Assembly: GCA_013138965.1 (NCBI GenBank)
Contig: WTBT01000005.1
Location: 1-64,000, forward strand
Source: Candidatus Aegiribacteria sp.
GTDB taxonomy: Bacteria; Fermentibacterota; Fermentibacteria; Fermentibacterales; JCC-6
Direction: 5' to 3'
Length of the DNA: 64,000 nt
Part shown: positions 18,199-27,714 of the stretch, piece after piece
Layout of the letters: every line of letters starts with the position of its first letter
Numbering within the stretch: position 1 is the first letter of the stretch
Program-made: the position numbers and the translations under genes
Notes under the pieces: generated by a model
The model's database searches: none
Told to the model about the DNA's origin: nothing
What the model saw: the letters and a program-made list of their open reading frames with translations, nothing else

Positions 18199-20393
18199 TG
18201 TTACTTGCGCATAGCGCTAAACTGAAAAAGAACATTCCAGCTCAAAGCTACGCTGATCATATTTCTGGTGTAGTTTCACATGCAGTTAGGGCTGCTGATA
18301 CAGCAGCTTCTTATGCAACGATAAATGCTGATCTTCTCAGGAAGATCGTTCGTTTGGCTGCTGAATTTCATGACCTCGGAAAGTTGGACGAAGAGAATCA
18401 GAATGTTCTGTCAGGGATCAAGAGTGCTAATAAACTTCCGATTCAGCATACTGATGCGGGAACTGCATATTTGCTGAATATCAATAACCCGCCATGTGCA
18501 GTTCTGGCTCGGTCACATCATATCGGGCTCCCTGATTTTGTGGAAGAAAGCAATCGACCGGAAGAAAACCTTCTCCGGGATGACTCCGTTCGGGATCATG
18601 TTAATAGTACGCTTGAACATTTGCTGGAATGTCATCGTAGTCTCATACACAATCTGCCTTCAGACAACGATCTAATCGGTAATCTATCCGAAGGAAACGC
18701 ACAAATTTTCTTTCGAATAGCATTATCATGTCTGGTTGATGGAGACCATACTGATACGGCAATTCACTACAAAAATTATCCGAGAAAAGAAAACTCTTGT
18801 GAGCTTAGAGCTGAGGAGCGACTTTCCGCTCTTGATCAGTTTGTCGCCAAACTCGGTAAAGACAACGATGAGCGATCAAGTCTTCGGGCTGAGATGTATC
18901 GAACTTGTCGGAATTCTGTTATAGATAAAGGTGTTTCTTCTTGTGACAGTCCTGTTGGAACAGGTAAAACTACTGCCATAATGGCTCACATGCTGACTCA
19001 AGCAAAGAAGCGTGGTCTTCGTCGAATAATTGTTGTACTTCCATTTACCAACATAATCACGCAATCAGTGGAGGTTTATCGCAAGGCTTTAGTTCTTCCA
19101 GGTGAAAATCCAGAAGAAGTCGTTGCGGAACTTCATCATCGAGCGGCTTTTCAAGATGTTCAGAGTCGCCACCTTACCGCTCTTTGGAAAGCTCCGATTA
19201 TTGTGACAACGGCAGTTACTTTCTTCGAAACCCTTGCATCAAACACACCGTCAACCTTGCGTCGGTTACATAACCTACCAGGAAGCGCCGTCTTTATTGA
19301 TGAATCCCACGCTGCTCTCCCAGCAAAACTTTTACCGCTTGCCTGGCATTGGATAAAAGGCTTTGCTGATGAATGGAAATGTTACTGGGTGCTCGCGTCA
19401 GGATCATTGAATCGCTTTTGGCAGATCCCTGAGTTTGATAAGGATCCTCCTGATGTTCCAGAGATCCTATCGAATGATTTGCGCAGGAAGCTTTCAGCAT
19501 TTGAGACTGAACGAGTTTTTTATAAATATAAGAAAGAACAGCAAGGTGTTGACGAGCTGGTTGAATGGCTGGCCTCATTGCCTGGCCCTAGGATTGTGAT
19601 ACTCAACACCGTACAGAGTGCTGCAGTTGCAGCCCGGGAATACGCAAAGAAGTTTGGAAGGGGTACTGTAGAACATTTATCAACCGCTCTTACACCGCAG
19701 GATCGGAAGTGTGTTCTCAAACGGGTAAAATCGCGACTTGCAAATCCGCACTATGAGAAAGAGAATGATTGGGTACTTATCGCTACTTCATGCGTCGAAG
19801 CTGGTGTCGATATTTCCTTTCGCACGGGGGTTCGCGAACTAAGCTCATTAGTTTCGTTGCTTCAAACTGCTGGCCGGGTTAAACGACATGGAGGCAATCA
19901 AGATTCTGATGTTTGGTTGATTCGTCTTTCATGTGAAGGGCTACTTAAACCTCATCCGGGCGTAAAAGACGCCGCTCAGGTACTCAAGGAATATTGCGAA
20001 AAAGGAACTACTCTTTCCCCCAAGCTGTGTACAGATGCACTTAAACGTGAAATTAGACTGGCAGGGAACTTCTTGGGCAAACTACAAGAAGAAGAGAATA
20101 TAATGTGTTTCCCTAAAGTCGAAAAAGAATTTCGTGTTATTGACACCGATACTCGGTTGGCAGTGGTGGATGAACAATTGATAATCCGGCTGGAAAAGCA
20201 CGAACCTGTGAATTGGCATGAGATGCAACAGGGTTCTGTTCAAATATGGGGCTACAAACTGGAAGCTCTCGGCATTCAGGAAATAAGAGAAGGTATTTAC
20301 AAGTGGGATTATCCCTATGATGAATTTCTGGGTTACATGGCTGGTGTTTTGCCAGTAGCAGAATCAGAATTATTTGGCGGGGCAATTATTTAA
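18189..20393 (+). CDS. cas3: Cas3 nuclease-helicase in a non-canonical position
   Basis: A 734-residue Cas3: N-terminal HD domain (SHAVRAA, AAEFHDLGKLDEEN with the H61-D62 pair, QHTDAGTAY, RSHHIG) followed by an SF2 helicase (Walker A SPVGTGKTTA, motif II VFIDESHAALP, motif III-like LASGS, motif VI LLQTAGRVKRHGG). It cuts and unwinds DNA bound by Cascade. In type I-C operons cas3 normally comes first; here the intact copy lies between cas7 and cas4, an order more like type I-B, while the first position holds a remnant. The start may be ATG 18198, which overlaps the cas7 stop as TAATG. Confidence 0.92.
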   Translation: MPLMLLAHSAKLKKNIPAQSYADHISGVVSHAVRAADTAASYATINADLLRKIVRLAAEFHDLGKLDEENQNVLSGIKSANKLPIQHTDAGTAYLLNINNPPCAVLARSHHIGLPDFVEESNRPEENLLRDDSVRDHVNSTLEHLLECHRSLIHNLPSDNDLIGNLSEGNAQIFFRIALSCLVDGDHTDTAIHYKNYPRKENSCELRAEERLSALDQFVAKLGKDNDERSSLRAEMYRTCRNSVIDKGVSSCDSPVGTGKTTAIMAHMLTQAKKRGLRRIIVVLPFTNIITQSVEVYRKALVLPGENPEEVVAELHHRAAFQDVQSRHLTALWKAPIIVTTAVTFFETLASNTPSTLRRLHNLPGSAVFIDESHAALPAKLLPLAWHWIKGFADEWKCYWVLASGSLNRFWQIPEFDKDPPDVPEILSNDLRRKLSAFETERVFYKYKKEQQGVDELVEWLASLPGPRIVILNTVQSAAVAAREYAKKFGRGTVEHLSTALTPQDRKCVLKRVKSRLANPHYEKENDWVLIATSCVEAGVDISFRTGVRELSSLVSLLQTAGRVKRHGGNQDSDVWLIRLSCEGLLKPHPGVKDAAQVLKEYCEKGTTLSPKLCTDALKREIRLAGNFLGKLQEEENIMCFPKVEKEFRVIDTDTRLAVVDEQLIIRLEKHEPVNWHEMQQGSVQIWGYKLEALGIQEIREGIYKWDYPYDEFLGYMAGVLPVAESELFGGAII

Positions 20394-20452
20394 TGAATTT
20401 CAAAGACTGATTTCACAGTGCTAGATCACAATAGTAGAGGGAATGAAAGAAG

Positions 20453-21088
20453 ATGTATTCTGAAACCAATCTGCTTCCGCTTTCCGCTTTAAATCATTTT
20501 GTATACTGTAAACGTCGATGTGCACTGATTCACATTGAGCAGCAGTGGGTAGAAAACCGCTTTACTGCCGAAGGGCGTGCACAACATGAACGCGTTGACC
20601 GTCAGGATCACAAAACGCGAGATGGAGTGCGTATCGAATATGCCGTTCCACTCAGGTCACTTCAACTTGGATTAATCGGGAAAGCAGATGCGATCGAGTT
20701 TCATCCAGATTCTGAAAGATCGAATCCTGACTTTCTCGGCATAGTATATCCAGTCGAGCATAAACGAGGTCGTCCAAAACCCAGCCATTGCGATTGGGTA
20801 CAGCTCTGTGCTCAAGCACTGTGTTTGGAGGAAATGATGAATACTGAAATACCCGAGGGAGCTATTTTCTATGGCAAGCCACGACGCCGCCAGACGGTTG
20901 CTTTTGATACTGCTCTTCGTGAAGAAACAAAGGAAACAGCCCTGAGTCTTCATGCGCTTATCAAATCGCGAAAGACTCCTCCTGCTGAATATGATTCCAA
21001 GAAATGCGGACCTTGTTCACTTCTTGAAATTTGTATGCCGAAAAAACACAGGACTGTTTCCCGCTATTTACAGGAGTGTTTGAAATGA
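20453..21088 (+). CDS. cas4: Cas4 exonuclease
   Basis: A 211-residue Cas4. It starts with LLPLSALNHFVYCKRRCALI, the family N-terminus, with cluster cysteines there and in KKCGPCSLLEICMP near the end. The RecB-like nuclease motifs are seen as GLIGKADAIEF and YPVEHKRGRPK. Cas4 trims prespacers and selects the PAM end together with Cas1-Cas2. It overlaps cas1 as ATGA. Confidence 0.95.
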   Translation: MYSETNLLPLSALNHFVYCKRRCALIHIEQQWVENRFTAEGRAQHERVDRQDHKTRDGVRIEYAVPLRSLQLGLIGKADAIEFHPDSERSNPDFLGIVYPVEHKRGRPKPSHCDWVQLCAQALCLEEMMNTEIPEGAIFYGKPRRRQTVAFDTALREETKETALSLHALIKSRKTPPAEYDSKKCGPCSLLEICMPKKHRTVSRYLQECLK

Positions 21089-22116
21089 AAAAACATCTCA
21101 ACACCCTCTATATCACCACGCAGAATGCCTACCTCCACAAAGAAGGGCAGTCCGTTGTAGTCAAGGTCGAGAAGGAAAACAAACTGCGTATACCAATTCA
21201 CACACTGGATGGGATTATCTGTTTCGGTGCGGTAAGCATGAGCCCCTATCTTATGTATCACTGTGCAGAAAACAATGTAGCCGTATCCTTTCTTTCCGAA
21301 TATGGAAAATTCCTCGCACGCATCCAGGGACCTGTTTCCGGTAACGTGCTTTTACGCCGCGAACAATACCGTATCGCTGATATGCCGGAAGCAAGCGCTG
21401 ATATTGCCCGTTATTTTCTAATGGGCAAGATTGCCAACTCGCGAACGGTTATTCGTCGCGCCCTTCGTGACCATGCCGATAAATCAGATGCCCGTACATT
21501 AGGAAATGCCGAAAGCCGCCTTACCGAATACCTTCGTCGCCTTGAAAAACCAGCTCCTATCGAATACTTGCGCGGTATCGAAGGTGAAGCAGCCTCTTCA
21601 TATTTCGCAGCATTTCCGCAACTCATTACGATCAAAGAAGAAGCTTTTACTTATACTGGTCGCAATCGGCGACCTCCTCTTGACCCTATAAATGCGCTTC
21701 TCTCATTTGTATATACTCTTCTTGTCCATGATTGCCGCTCCGCTCTCGAAGGTGTTGGATTGGACCCTTGTGTTGGTTATCTACATACAGACCGCCCCGG
21801 CAGGCCGAGCCTGGCTCTCGATCTTATGGAGGAATTTCGCGCATTTCTTGCAGATCGTCTTGTTCTTTCCCTTATAAACCGCCGCCAGATAAAAGCATCT
21901 GATTTTCAAGATTCTATGGGGGGTGCGGTCATTATGAAAGATGAAGCTCGCAAAAAGCTTCTGATTTCATGGCAAAAGCGTAAACAGGAAGAAATCACAC
22001 ACCCTTATCTTTGTGAAAAAACAAAAGTGGGGCTTCTGGCACACTTGCAGGCTTTGCTGCTTGCCCGCCATCTACGTGGAGACCTGGAAGCATATCCACC
22101 CTTTATTTGGAAATAG
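21085..22116 (+). CDS. cas1: Cas1 integrase, type I-C
   Basis: A 343-residue Cas1 starting MKKHLNTLYITTQNAYLHKEG. Conserved catalytic regions are visible: LRGIEGEAASSYFAAF (Glu), VGYLHTDRPGRPSLALDLMEEFR (His, Asp/Glu) and the intervening NALLSFVYTLLVHDC. It inserts new spacers next to the leader. The start at 21085 overlaps the cas4 stop codon; an open frame back to 21031 lies inside cas4. Confidence 0.96.
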   Translation: MKKHLNTLYITTQNAYLHKEGQSVVVKVEKENKLRIPIHTLDGIICFGAVSMSPYLMYHCAENNVAVSFLSEYGKFLARIQGPVSGNVLLRREQYRIADMPEASADIARYFLMGKIANSRTVIRRALRDHADKSDARTLGNAESRLTEYLRRLEKPAPIEYLRGIEGEAASSYFAAFPQLITIKEEAFTYTGRNRRPPLDPINALLSFVYTLLVHDCRSALEGVGLDPCVGYLHTDRPGRPSLALDLMEEFRAFLADRLVLSLINRRQIKASDFQDSMGGAVIMKDEARKKLLISWQKRKQEEITHPYLCEKTKVGLLAHLQALLLARHLRGDLEAYPPFIWK

Positions 22117-22134
22117 TCCGGAGGTATCTAACTC

Positions 22135-22428
22135 ATGATGGTTCTTGTAAGCTATGATGTATCAACAATTGACAAGGCTGGTCGGCGACGATTAAGGCAT
22201 GTGGCAAAGGTCTGCTTGGATTACGGTCAACGTGTACAGAACTCCGTTTTCGAATGCATTGTTGACCCGGCACAATGGGCAGCCATGCAAAACAAACTTA
22301 TGAGTATCATCAATCCATCTGAAGACAGTTTAAGGTTCTACTACCTCGGAAAAAACTGGGAACGGAAAGTGGAACATCATGGCACAAAGAAGACACTTAA
22401 TCTCGAATCGGATGCATTGATTCTATGA
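22135..22428 (+). CDS. cas2: Cas2
   Basis: A 97-residue Cas2 with the ferredoxin-like N-terminus VLVSYDVSTIDKAGRRRLRHVAK and NSVFECIVDPAQWAAM in the middle. It forms the adaptor between Cas1 dimers in spacer integration. A CGGAGG ribosome binding site precedes ATG-ATG at 22135/22138. It ends the cas operon, 180 bases before the array. Confidence 0.95.
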   Translation: MMVLVSYDVSTIDKAGRRRLRHVAKVCLDYGQRVQNSVFECIVDPAQWAAMQNKLMSIINPSEDSLRFYYLGKNWERKVEHHGTKKTLNLESDALIL

Positions 22429-22607
22429 TTTGCGAACCCCAAGCATGTCCATAATCACCGGAATGTTCGCGTTATTTTGTATCTATATGCCTATTAAGTG
22501 TTTATGGAGTTCAATTCTCTAAGATTTGAATAATGAATAACTCTGCTGGCTTGTTTCGCGCAGAAGATGTTATTGACTCGCTATATACAGTGGTTTACAT
22601 AATAGGT
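22429..22607 (+). promoter_or_regulatory. CRISPR leader
   Basis: An AT-rich non-coding stretch between cas2 and the first repeat, on the side where repeats are perfect and spacers repeat recent targets. It should contain the array promoter and the Cas1-Cas2 integration signals. AT-rich promoter-like sequence (TATTTTGTATCTATAT) is seen at about 22474. Confidence 0.75.
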
Positions 22608-25600
22608 GTCGCCCCCTTCGCGGGGGCGTGGATTGAAACAATTTATTTCTCACGGCTTCGGGTAATTCTTTTGTCGCCCCCTTCGCGGGGGCGTGGATTG
22701 AAACAAAGTCTTGACAGCAACTATCAAAGTTTATTAAGTCGCCCCCTTCGCGGGGGCGTGGATTGAAACAATTTATTTCTCACGGCTTCGGGTAATTCTT
22801 TTAGTCGCCCCCTTCGCGGGGGCGTGGATTGAAACATATCTACAGTTTAATATATGGATACTGGCATTGTCGCCCCCTTCGCGGGGGCGTGGATTGAAAC
22901 ATACGTGTCGTTGACGCGACGGGTTCCGCGATGTCGCCCCCTTCGCGGGGGCGTGGATTGAAACAATTTATTTCTCACGGCTTCGGGTAATTCTTTTAGT
23001 CGCCCCCTTCGCGGGGGCGTGGATTGAAACGAAGAGATGTGCAACAAGCCTATCCGCAAAGCGTGTCGCCCCCTTCGCGGGGGCGTGGATTGAAACAATT
23101 TTTACCTTGGCTTCATAAGCTGCCAATCCGGTCGCCCCCTTCGCGGGGGCGTGGATTGAAACTACAACTCTGCCAAGAAAGATCAGACTGATGTCGTCGC
23201 CCCCTTCGCGGGGGCGTGGATTGAAACTCCTTCTGAACAAACCGAATACTGGAGAAGCTGCGTCGCCCCCTTCGCGGGGGCGTGGATTGAAACAATATCC
23301 TCGGCAAAAGATCAATTTACCGCAAGGTCGCCCCCTTCGCGGGGGCGTGGATTGAAACTTTCTTGCCCCTGTATAGAATGCAATCAAACATGTCGCCCCC
23401 TTCGCGGGGGCGTGGATTGAAACCATGCCAGCTCGCCATCCGCAAATGATACGCCTGTCGCCCCCTTCGCGGGGGCGTGGATTGAAACAGACTGATGTCC
23501 TTGCGAACCTCTGGGGGACTGAGGTCGCCCCCTTCGCGGGGGCGTGGATTGAAACAAATACCGGACAGACGGTATTCTCATGATAAAAGTCGCCCCCTTC
23601 GCGGGGGCGTGGATTGAAACATCAAAGAAGGTATCGATAATTATGGGATGATGTCGCCCCCTTCGCGGGGGCGTGGATTGAAACAACAGTGGTATCGGCG
23701 CGTCCGATTTTTCGGCGTCGCCCCCTTCGCGGGGGCGTGGATTGAAACGTTATGAATTGGATACTGTTACTGGTGAAACTGGTCGCCCCCTTCGCGGGGG
23801 CGTGGATTGAAACGGGTTTCTGTAAGGAGGGGGAAAAAGAAACGGAAGTCGCCCCCTTCGCGGGGGCGTGGATTGAAACAGCACGCCGATTCGCTCCCGC
23901 CTAAATTGTAAGTCGCCCCCTTCGCGGGGGCGTGGATTGAAACAGTGGTGGTATCTCCGCCAGACCGGGTAGATAACGTCGCCCCCTTCGCGGGGGCGTG
24001 GATTGAAACAGAGCGCAGATCGGGCGCGACCCGAACACCCTGTCGCCCCCTTCGCGGGGGCGTGGATTGAAACAATATCCTCGGCAAAAGATCAATTTAC
24101 TGCTCGGGTCGCCCCCTTCGCGGGGGCGTGGATTGAAACACCACCATCCTGCTGATCGTTGGAATAGTATTTGTCGCCCCCTTCGCGGGGGCGTGGATTG
24201 AAACTGAGATGTTGAATTTCACGGTGTGATTTGTTAGGTCGCCCCCTTCGCGGGGGCGTGGATTGAAACAACTTCAGGGTTTGCAATCTCGATTTCGATA
24301 GGTCGCCCCCTTCGCGGGGGCGTGGATTGAAACAGAGTATTACCCACAACTGATTCGATTTTCATTTGTCGCCCCCTTCGCGGGGGCGTGGATTGAAACA
24401 AATGAAGCTGGATCTGTAGCCCTTGACAATCGTGTCGCCCCCTTCGCGGGGGCGTGGATTGAAACGAAAAGCTCTTATATCATCTATAAAAGCTGTTGGT
24501 CGCCCCCTTCGCGGGGGCGTGGATTGAAACATAACTACATTTTATTATATGGATACTGGCATTGTCGCCCCCTTCGCGGGGGCGTGGATTGAAACAAGTG
24601 CGAGGAACTGGGGACACGCAGCCATTACGTCGCCCCCTTCGCGGGGGCGTGGATTGAAACGCGATGCTGGAAGCGCAAAAGGCGAAAGATCCGGTTGTCG
24701 CCCCCTTCGCGGGGGCGTGGATTGAAACTCTCTGCGTGGTATCCTCCGTGTGAATCGTATGTCGCCCCCTTCGCGGGGGCGTGGATTGAAACCTCGCAGT
24801 GGATGGCGCAGATATGCGCGGCCAAGTCGCCCCCTTCGCGGGGGCGTGGATTGAAACAATGCGCATATTTAATGCCCCCTCTATGCTGATGTCGCCCCCT
24901 TCGCGGGGGCGTGGATTGAAACACATTCCCAATGTGCCATTACCGTTACCTCCATGTCGCCCCCTTCGCGGGGGCGTGGATTGAAACTTTGATTTCTTCT
25001 TTGCCTATTCGATGCTCGATGTCGCCCCCTTCGCGGGGGCGTGGATTGAAACAAGTGTTGCTGATGTTACTTGATGGCTTGCTGTTGTCGCCCCCTTCGC
25101 GGGGGCGTGGATTGAAACCCCAGTTCCTCGCACTTGACTCTATCGTAACGTTGTCGCCCCCTTCGCGGGGGCGTGGATTGAAACAACTCCCGGAACGCTT
25201 CTCCACCACATCGCACTAGTCGCCCCCTTCGCGGGGGCGTGGATTGAAACCTCCCTGTGATTACTGCCGATACGGTGGCATTCGTCGCCCCCTTCGCGGG
25301 GGCGTGGATTGAAACCTGTCGGGTGGCCAGCACCACGCATCCATGTGGAGTCGCCCCCTTCGCGGGGGCGTGGATTGAAACATTTGTGATCCAGCGCCAG
25401 GTAGGCGGCGATTCGTGTCGCCCCCTTCGCGGGGGCGTGGATTGAAACCGAGAAGTTCTATGGAACCTCTGAAACAATTCACAGGTCGCCCCCTTCGCGG
25501 GGGCGTGGATTGAAACATTTATCATGATTACCCTTTACCTTGCAGGCCCAGTCGCCCCCTTCGCGGGGGCGTGGATTGAAACGTACTTGGTGTTAGAGAT

Positions 25601-26506
25601 CATTCCCAGAGGCAAGGGTCGCCCCCTTCGCGGGGGCGTGGATTGAAACCCTATGGATATTCGACCGTGCAGCTGGCATCTGTCGCCCCCTTCGCGGGGG
25701 CGTGGATTGAAACTGTAGATAACGATATCCGGCCGCGTAGCTGTAAAAGTCGCCCCCTTCGCGGGGGCGTGGATTGAAACAAGCAGTACTCCGGCTGTGC
25801 CATCGAGTTGAAGTAGTCGCCCCCTTCGCGGGGGCGTGGATTGAAACAATACGTCTGGCACCCCCGGCTTCACCCCCTGCCGGTCGCCCCCTTCGCGGGG
25901 GCGTGGATTGAAACTGGATTTAATACGCAGGGCTGTGGAGAATAACCTGGTCGCCCCCTTCGCGGGGGCGTGGATTGAAACAATGATGAACGTATAAGGA
26001 TATTGGTATATCAGAAGTCGCCCCCTTCGCGGGGGCGTGGATTGAAACAGGCTGATCTCGTGTGGCTCCTTAGGCGATTCGGGTCGCCCCCTTCGCGGGG
26101 GCGTGGATTGAAACAGCTCCTCTGCCGTACCCGCGCCCACCCCGTTGGTCGCCCCCTTCGCGGGGGCGTGGATTGAAACATTTCGGCGATCGTGAGAAGC
26201 TCGCGGCTCTGGGTCGCCCCCTTCGCGGGGGCGTGGATTGAAACTATCCCACATATCTATCCCCAGGACATCCTTGGTGGTCGCCCCCTTCGCGGGGGCG
26301 TGGATTGAAACCATAATGTCTTTTTCTATGTGCATTAACAGCAGGTCGCCCCCTTCGCGGGGGCGTGGATTGAAACACCCTTCGGATTATCACAGGTGTA
26401 TCCGTAAGCGTCGCCCCCTTCGCGGGGGTGTGGATTGAAACAACTGGGGTACAATTTGTACCCCCCTTCAATTGTTGCCCCTCCATGCGGGGGCGTGGAT
26501 TGAAAC
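22608..26506 (+). CRISPR. Type I-C CRISPR array, about 60 repeats
   Basis: The 32-bp repeat begins GTCGCCCCC, has a CCCCC-TTCGC-GGGGG hairpin, and ends GATTGAAAC, the normal I-C form. By hand count there are 60 copies and 59 spacers of about 32-36 bases. All copies are identical except the last two: position 26410 has one change (GGGTG for GGGCG), and the last copy at 26474 is degenerate in its 5' half, marking the old, leader-distal end. Spacers 1, 3 and 6 (after the repeats at 22608, 22738 and 22933) are the same sequence. Spacers at 22836 and 24531, and at 23294 and 24074, form near-identical pairs. Transcription is expected on the plus strand from the leader. Confidence 0.99.
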
Positions 26507-26511
26507 ATTAT

Positions 26512-27297
26512 TCAGTAGATCAGCGAAGTAGAGTATTTCCCCCTGAGATGGAGCCTGGATGGTATGTTCGGAGGCATATATTCCTGAACAAGATGATCCG
26601 TGCTTTTCCCATGTTTCTTCAGCAGGGCTTCCGCATAGGCGGAACGGGACTGCGCGTACCTGCCCGAAGCTATTACAAGGCCTGATTCACCCCTCTTCAC
26701 CAGTTCCGGCAGAATCCCGGCAAGCCAGTGAATGGGGGTGTGATTCCTCCAGCAGTCAACGTATACAGTGTTAAGCCTTCCCGAAAGCAGGTCCTCTGAG
26801 AATGTGGCCCTGTTCGAGCCCGTCTTTCCGCAGAGAACCGATGTTCTGACAATCAGAGCATCGGGATCAGCTTTCTGTACAAGTATGTCCGCGATAAGCT
26901 TTGTCCATCCGTAGAATGACATAGGCACCGCCAAAGAAGTTTCGCTGTAGGGAGGAGTTCCGCCGCTGTATACAAGATCTGTTGAAAAGTGAATCAGTTG
27001 TATGGCTTTTCCGCGGCAGTATTCCGCCAGCGCACGCGGCCACATGGTGTTCAGTATCCAGCTTTCCGCCGGTCTTGCGGCACAGTACGAAGGAGATGAC
27101 GCCGCGGCAGTATTCACCACTATATCAAAATTTCTTCCAGGAAGGGTTTCTCTGTCCATATGGGAGAGAATATCGCATTTTACAGCTCCCTTCCCTCCCC
27201 TTCGTGACAGAGGAACGATATCCCAGACATCCGAAAGATCTTCAAGGATAACGGAACCAAGCCTGCCTGAAGCCCCTGTAAGAAGAGCCCTGGGCAT
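26512..27297 (-). CDS. RmlD-like NAD(P)-dependent sugar reductase
   Basis: A 261-residue extended short-chain dehydrogenase resembling dTDP-4-dehydrorhamnose reductase (RmlD). The nucleotide loop is TGASGRLG at the start, the catalytic motif is YGWTK (Y-x-x-x-K), and HFSTDLVYSGGTPPYSE matches the RmlD substrate region. It is probably involved in nucleotide-sugar metabolism. It overlaps the upstream thioesterase gene as TAATG. Its stop codon lies five bases from the end of the CRISPR array, which is transcribed towards it. The substrate is not certain. Confidence 0.75.
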   Translation of the reverse strand: MPRALLTGASGRLGSVILEDLSDVWDIVPLSRRGGKGAVKCDILSHMDRETLPGRNFDIVVNTAAASSPSYCAARPAESWILNTMWPRALAEYCRGKAIQLIHFSTDLVYSGGTPPYSETSLAVPMSFYGWTKLIADILVQKADPDALIVRTSVLCGKTGSNRATFSEDLLSGRLNTVYVDCWRNHTPIHWLAGILPELVKRGESGLVIASGRYAQSRSAYAEALLKKHGKSTDHLVQEYMPPNIPSRLHLRGKYSTSLIY

Positions 27298-27704
27298 TAC
27301 GTCTTTTCTCCGCGAACGGTTACGAAGGTTGCCGTGGCCCGGGCTTTCTCTTCCTCATCCTGAAATACCGATGCCCTAAGCCTCAGTATCGACCCCCTCC
27401 GCTCAACCAGTTCAGCTTCCACCTTTACCGTTTCTCCGGTGCGGACAGGTTTCATGAACTTGATCGAAATGCCGGCAGTAGCGCAGAATCCCGCCACGCT
27501 CATGCCGGCATAGGCCATTGCCTCATCCAGGAGAGCCGATATCAGCCCTCCGTGAACGACGCCGGTATACCCCTGGTGTCGCTTTTCAGGGATCCAGAGA
27601 ATGGTTCCCTTTCCATCCTTCCCGACCGGCTCCAGCTGCAGCCCGAAGGGATTCTTCTCCCCGCATACGAAACAGTACCGGTCGTCATCAAAGACATCAC
27701 CCAT
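27297..27704 (-). CDS. PaaI-type hotdog thioesterase
   Basis: A 135-residue hotdog-fold protein with the PaaI/4HBT signature VVHGGLISALLDEAMAYAG and an N-terminal CFVCGEKNPFGLQL, as in the FcbC/YigI-like group. Such enzymes hydrolyse acyl-CoA thioesters; the substrate is unknown. The N-terminal Cys pair could bind metal. It is 10 bases downstream of hflC and overlaps the reductase gene, suggesting a shared transcript. Confidence 0.85.
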   Translation of the reverse strand: MGDVFDDDRYCFVCGEKNPFGLQLEPVGKDGKGTILWIPEKRHQGYTGVVHGGLISALLDEAMAYAGMSVAGFCATAGISIKFMKPVRTGETVKVEAELVERRGSILRLRASVFQDEEEKARATATFVTVRGEKT

Positions 27705-27714
27705 GGAGCCTCAC

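Noticed and set aside
22533-26486. Many overlapping frames with repeated peptide motifs such as [19 protein letters not shown] and [10 protein letters not shown]
   Set aside because: They are translations of the CRISPR repeats in three frames and not repeat proteins.
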